Below, one piece after another: positions 59,913 through 64,000 of a DNA stretch of 64,000 nucleotides. The notes under the pieces were generated by a model. It ran no database searches. It was not told the origin of the DNA and saw only the letters and a program-made list of their open reading frames with translations. The stretch is from Augochlora pura. Its lineage: Eukaryota > Arthropoda > Insecta > Hymenoptera > Halictidae. Position 1 is the stretch's first letter, and every line of letters starts with the position of its first letter. The stretch is from positions 8,072,779 to 8,136,778 of the forward strand of contig NC_135781.1 of NCBI RefSeq assembly GCF_028453695.1, in the 5' to 3' direction. The translations under genes were made by a program, and so were the position numbers.

Positions 59913-62900
59913 GATCAGAGCACTTCGCCCGAATATTCGCGAGGAGCACTTTACGAAATACGACTGCTTACACCGACAAGGACGCGCTGACTAATTGAAC
60001 AATAACATATCGCTGAACGTTTACCTGAAAGTAACCGTCAACAATGATTTTCATATTGCGTATTATTCAATCGAATATCTCTCACTAATAAATTTATTAT
60101 TTCTGGCTTCTCAATATCTATACTGTTTTTTTTTTTTATCGAGTTACAATAATTTTCATACACGCTCTGTATATCGTCCGAACCTGGAGTCGAGAAGGAG
60201 AAAAAGTCTCTAGCGATCGACTGGCTGGCAGTCACGGGGGAGATATAAAATTATTTTTAATCGCCGCACTTTACAACCTCGTAGACCAGATTAAAACGCG
60301 TGTATTTCCCTCGACGAGGAACGTCTGCGCCGAAAATCGATAGAGACCGATCTCGATATATAGTAGCCGAGGGATCGCTTCGGAAAATATGGAAATGGCC
60401 CGACAAGATTTAGGGATTAGCTGCGATCGCGCAATATCTCTATACGTCTTGAGCCGTTGCCAAAGTGAAAGCTTTTTCTAACGGGAGCAACAAGTGTCGT
60501 ATTCCTCTTATTTTCGCGTCGCGCATGCATGGATATATATGTACCTACCTAGAGGAGCTAGTTGAAATTTAGTGGGCAGTAAAACTTTCGGCATATATCT
60601 CGCAAAGTGGCGGCATCCATCTTGGAAATGGCCCAGACGGCGGTACGGTCGCCGCCGTAGGAAAATGCAAATTGTCGAATATTTATATGCGACGCTCTTC
60701 GGGAATGATTCGCATGGCAGGTCGAATTTCTCGACCGTCCTGTTCGTTCCTTACTCTCGGATGCAAAGTAGCACCGCCGAATCGTCGGACAGAGGAATAT
60801 TTTTCTGTCGTATATGCTCGCCATCTATCATCGAATACGAGCTCGTTTCGGGTCATATTTTCGGTCGGTCTATTAAAAAAATATTACGGTTTCTTTACTT
60901 TGTGGCGTTCAAAAAGAATTTTCGTTCGAATTAGTTGAATATACAAAGTGTCCGGATTCCGGGTATTTGAATAAAACATATAGAATGCAACGAGATATAG
61001 GTCTTTAAAATATCAGTTTCGAATGTTGATTGAACAAGCGAGTTTATCCATTTCAATAATTCTTGAAGAATGTAATCTTTTACCTTATTTAATCGACTGA
61101 AAAAAAGAATGTTAAAGAATGAATAGTATTGTGCGTGAATTGCTTTAGGTTGATTAATTCACTTGTGAAACGTGTTTGAATAATATAAAATTTAGATATT
61201 AGAAAATAATCGATGTATATACTATAATTCAATAATTTTACACGTGGTTGACCATTATCGCAATTTAATTTCTTCAAAAATGAAACTATGTCTTATAACT
61301 GTTTCTAGATATTTTGTTTTAATTTTTTATCTAGGGTCACCATTAATTAGTGAAATGGTAACATGTCGTTATTCCTAACATATTTAAAGCATTCACGACT
61401 TATCGGGCACATAGTTATATTCGGATGAGTTTCAAACAATGTTATCTTTCACTCTTCACAATGAAAAATAAAGTAATCGTAGACATTGCCCCGAAAGCAT
61501 ATTTACTGTATTATCATACCAAATTGCCACCTTTTTGTTTTATATATAATTACCATCGATTTGTGGATTGGTGGCACGTCGTTAACCTCCATATCTCCAG
61601 AGCATTTCTACATTATCGGACACATAACTTGAGGTAGCTTGCGGTTGATTGGGTAACACCGATCGAAGGAAACCGATCACTCCCGCAATAATAAACTATT
61701 GTTGGTAAACAGACGGACGCGTGATGGCGGGGGGTGCCGAGTGCAACAGTTGCATTGCCCCCACGACAAAGGCTGCCGCCGAAGTGGGCAGCGACCGGCT
61801 AACAAGCGGAGGCAGCGTGGCACCAATGTTGTGCAGTAGCAGCAGCCGCTGCGGCTTTTCCATTTTCCGCGACACTATTTCCGCCGCAATATCACCCGGC
61901 ACACACAAGCGTCCCATGCATTATGCAACGGGTGATGTACATACGATATCGCGCATTATGCGAGCGACAGATGTAACAGTCTGTTGCGCTCGTTACGCCC
62001 GCGACTTACATTTTCGCTAAGACGTACAGTCGTTCACGAATGCTTGTGGACACTCGATTATCAATTTTCGAAAAACTTCTGTCATCCAAACTTATTGTAT
62101 CGAGTACTTGAATAAGCTTTTTGTTGTCCATTAAGTTAAAACTTAGATGTACTTTATTAAGAATTAATCATTGCACTCCAGTCATTCGCGTATCCAGTAA
62201 AATAAATGATGATGATGTATGACAAAACTATAGAGATGCAGAAGATATGTTGTATTATTTTTAGTACACGATGTTTGAGCATAAATATTAAATATTTTCA
62301 TTATATTGAAAATATCGAATTTCGTGTCAAAAAATGATACTTGTGGGAGGTACTTCATTATTTTATTTTAAAAACATATACTGTCGAAAACCATCGTTTA
62401 CTAATCAATCTTTGCAACTCCTTTCAGATAAAGCATCCTATTATTTCGTATTTAAATCTGCAGAAAATCTTTTTTATATCTCAATCAGAATGAAATGAAG
62501 TTTCTCCTTTACAACGATCTTCTAAAAATTAACATATGACTTCCTTTAGTCGTTTTCTTAGACAATAATGTTAACCTTGACCTTACTCGATCGAATAATT
62601 TAATTATTGTTAAAATGTTTCCAAATCGATAACTGGAAATGAAACAAAAATTTAAACCGGTGAGTCGAAAATCATCGTCTGACACATATTCACAGTTCGA
62701 GTTGTATTGCACAGCTGTAGCGACGATGGTTCGCAACTCGGCTATTTGTTTCCTGAGCACCTACTCCTGAAAATGACCGAGAGACGCGCGCCCGTCGCGG
62801 CGCAACTGGTCAAAAGCGCGAATCGAGATTTCTGAAAATTTGCATTTGGCTCACATGACATCGCGTATCGATGATGCAAACAGGTTTGCATATGCAGTAG

Positions 62901-62927
62901 CACCGTATGTCGCGACGGATATGTAAA

Positions 62928-63030
62928 TTTATATACAATATATACATACATATGTACATATATTATGTATAATACACACGTATATACATATATATGTATA
63001 TACAATACATATATATACATATATAGTTTC
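62928..63030. repeat. AT-rich (TA/CA) microsatellite
   Basis: Imperfect TATATACATA/TATGTATA repeats about 100 bases long. Confidence 0.85.
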
Positions 63031-64000
63031 AATGCATTGGTATAATGTGCATAAATACGCACAGTCGAATACATAATTATATCCAATATACATGGATCAT
63101 TTGTCGATGTTTGTCACACGTCTAATGTACGTACATATGTATAAATATGAGACCAAGGGGAGGGGGGGAGGACACAGGCAGACGTCGGTGCATGTGTGTT
63201 CTGTATATGCATAACGATTATATGCCTATTAGAGGAATACAGAGACGTACACGTACACGCAATATAGACACAAGAGGGTGGAGGTGTGGGTGCCTCGGGT
63301 GGCGAAGTGGGGGAAGGATGGCACCATTAGTGGTATTGATGAGCAGCTGACCAGAGGAATTGGTTCAGCGTGTGTGATCGATCTAGCTAATCTCCCTTTG
63401 CGGATGGCCAGATGCTAATCTTCGATCGATAACGGTCCACGGTCGTATATTGCGTTACCGAGCCGCCGAAAATTTGACACTGCCAGCAACTGTTCAAACC
63501 AAGACGTATCCGCTGATCGCGTTGGATTCATACTTAATGAGATGTCGATCAATGTAAGACGGCTTTTGTGATTGCACCGGCGCGCGTTACTTTGAAGCTA
63601 TTCATCGGCTGTGTGGCGTCAATAATACTGGCACAGGAAGTAATCGCATCGGGCAGGAGATGAGTCTAGGTTTCAAAGGACGTTTCCAAGCGGCGTGCAC
63701 GCGACACGTTGCATTTCCTATTGCCGGGTACATACGTAAGCCTTTGCCACAGAGATTGCTCGGAAAATTGGATTTGAATATTACCGTGCGGCGTATTGAT
63801 GAACCTTTGTCTCGCGATGAACTCCTTGGCAGCTCGAAACTGTTCTCCGAGAGAATGCACCGTGGGGATTGTACTTATACTTACACCGACTTCATGGAAC
63901 TATTTTAGAGAATTAGACTCGGCAAGAAAGGTGTAGGTAAATAGATAGATAGGTAATAACGGCGAAGGTAGCAGCATGAATTTCCTGCTATCTTCCGTTG

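Larger units (their letters stand above)
57181..64000. other. Non-coding region, GC/CpG-rich blocks with AT-rich spacers (part 4)
   Basis: GC-rich at 57.35-59.05, 60.2-60.9, 61.65-62.03 and 62.76-64.0 kb, AT-rich elsewhere. It contains repeat family B (58818-59012), hairpins and 22-base repeats (59245-59912), and an AT microsatellite (62928-63030). Open frames such as 57609-58049 (+) and 63660-63908 (+) lack domains, splice context or convincing codon use. Confidence 0.45.

Noticed and set aside
63660..63908. 82-codon plus-strand open frame near the window end
   Set aside because: A minus-strand frame of similar length covers the same bases, and I see no motif or splice context. It could still be part of a gene beyond the window.
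1..64000. Prokaryotic-type features (operons, Shine-Dalgarno sites, CRISPR arrays, riboswitches)
   Set aside because: The window is clearly animal nuclear DNA; the tandem repeats seen have no CRISPR-like spacer pattern.

Overview
This is an animal nuclear window, most likely from an aculeate hymenopteran (a bee or close relative). The evidence is small AT-rich introns with standard GT-AG borders, AT-rich gene bodies next to GC- and CpG-rich spacers, an Apaf-1-type apoptosome protein, Van Gogh, MPC2 and EED all of insect type, and a mariner relic. The species cannot be fixed from the sequence. All gene models below were built by hand from reading frames, splice borders and remembered family sequences; no search was run.

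Layout. 1-2.5 kb: a small two-exon minus-strand gene (48 aa, Pro/Gly/Met-rich), or the first exon of an RBM25-like gene. 4.0-7.0 kb (+): BAP111/dalao (SMARCE1), the HMG-box subunit of the Brahma SWI/SNF complex, with a long Gln-rich tail. 7.3-8.3 kb (-): MCTS1, tail-to-tail with BAP111. 9.2-10.2 kb (+): a CENP-M-like kinetochore protein, head-to-head with MCTS1. 10.3-11.6 kb (+): intronless EED/ESC, the PRC2 WD40 subunit, starting 31 bases after the CENP-M stop. 12.4-13.2 kb (-): prefoldin subunit 2. 17.8-19.8 kb (-): Van Gogh (planar polarity). 24.0-26.6 kb (-): mitochondrial pyruvate carrier 2, with an unexplained plus-strand coding-like exon in an intron. 29.6-34.7 kb (-): Apaf-1. 36.2 and 36.9 kb: tRNA-Glu(CTC) on + and tRNA-Gly(TCC) on -.

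From about 37 kb to the end (27 kb) I find no convincing protein-coding exon. This part alternates GC/CpG-rich blocks of 0.5-2 kb with AT-rich spacers and holds microsatellites, perfect inverted repeats, a deleted mariner copy, two piggyBac-like MITEs and repeated short motifs. It looks like a gene desert or giant intron carrying regulatory DNA, but that is inference.

The gene-dense part is a set of unrelated housekeeping and developmental genes packed head-to-head and tail-to-tail, not a pathway. Two chromatin regulators (BAP111 and EED) lie within 7 kb. Mobile DNA is mostly short non-autonomous elements: a roughly 200-base MITE family with TIRs like GGACCTACTCCTGCACA occurs at least six times in the first 23 kb, including in the shared MCTS1/CENP-M upstream region and as a split copy interrupted by later insertions at 21.1-22.9 kb. 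The observations most worth following are the CENP-M/EED tandem with its 31-base gap, the CENP-M-like gene itself, the orphan exon at 25.5 kb, the 48-aa gene, and the MITE families.
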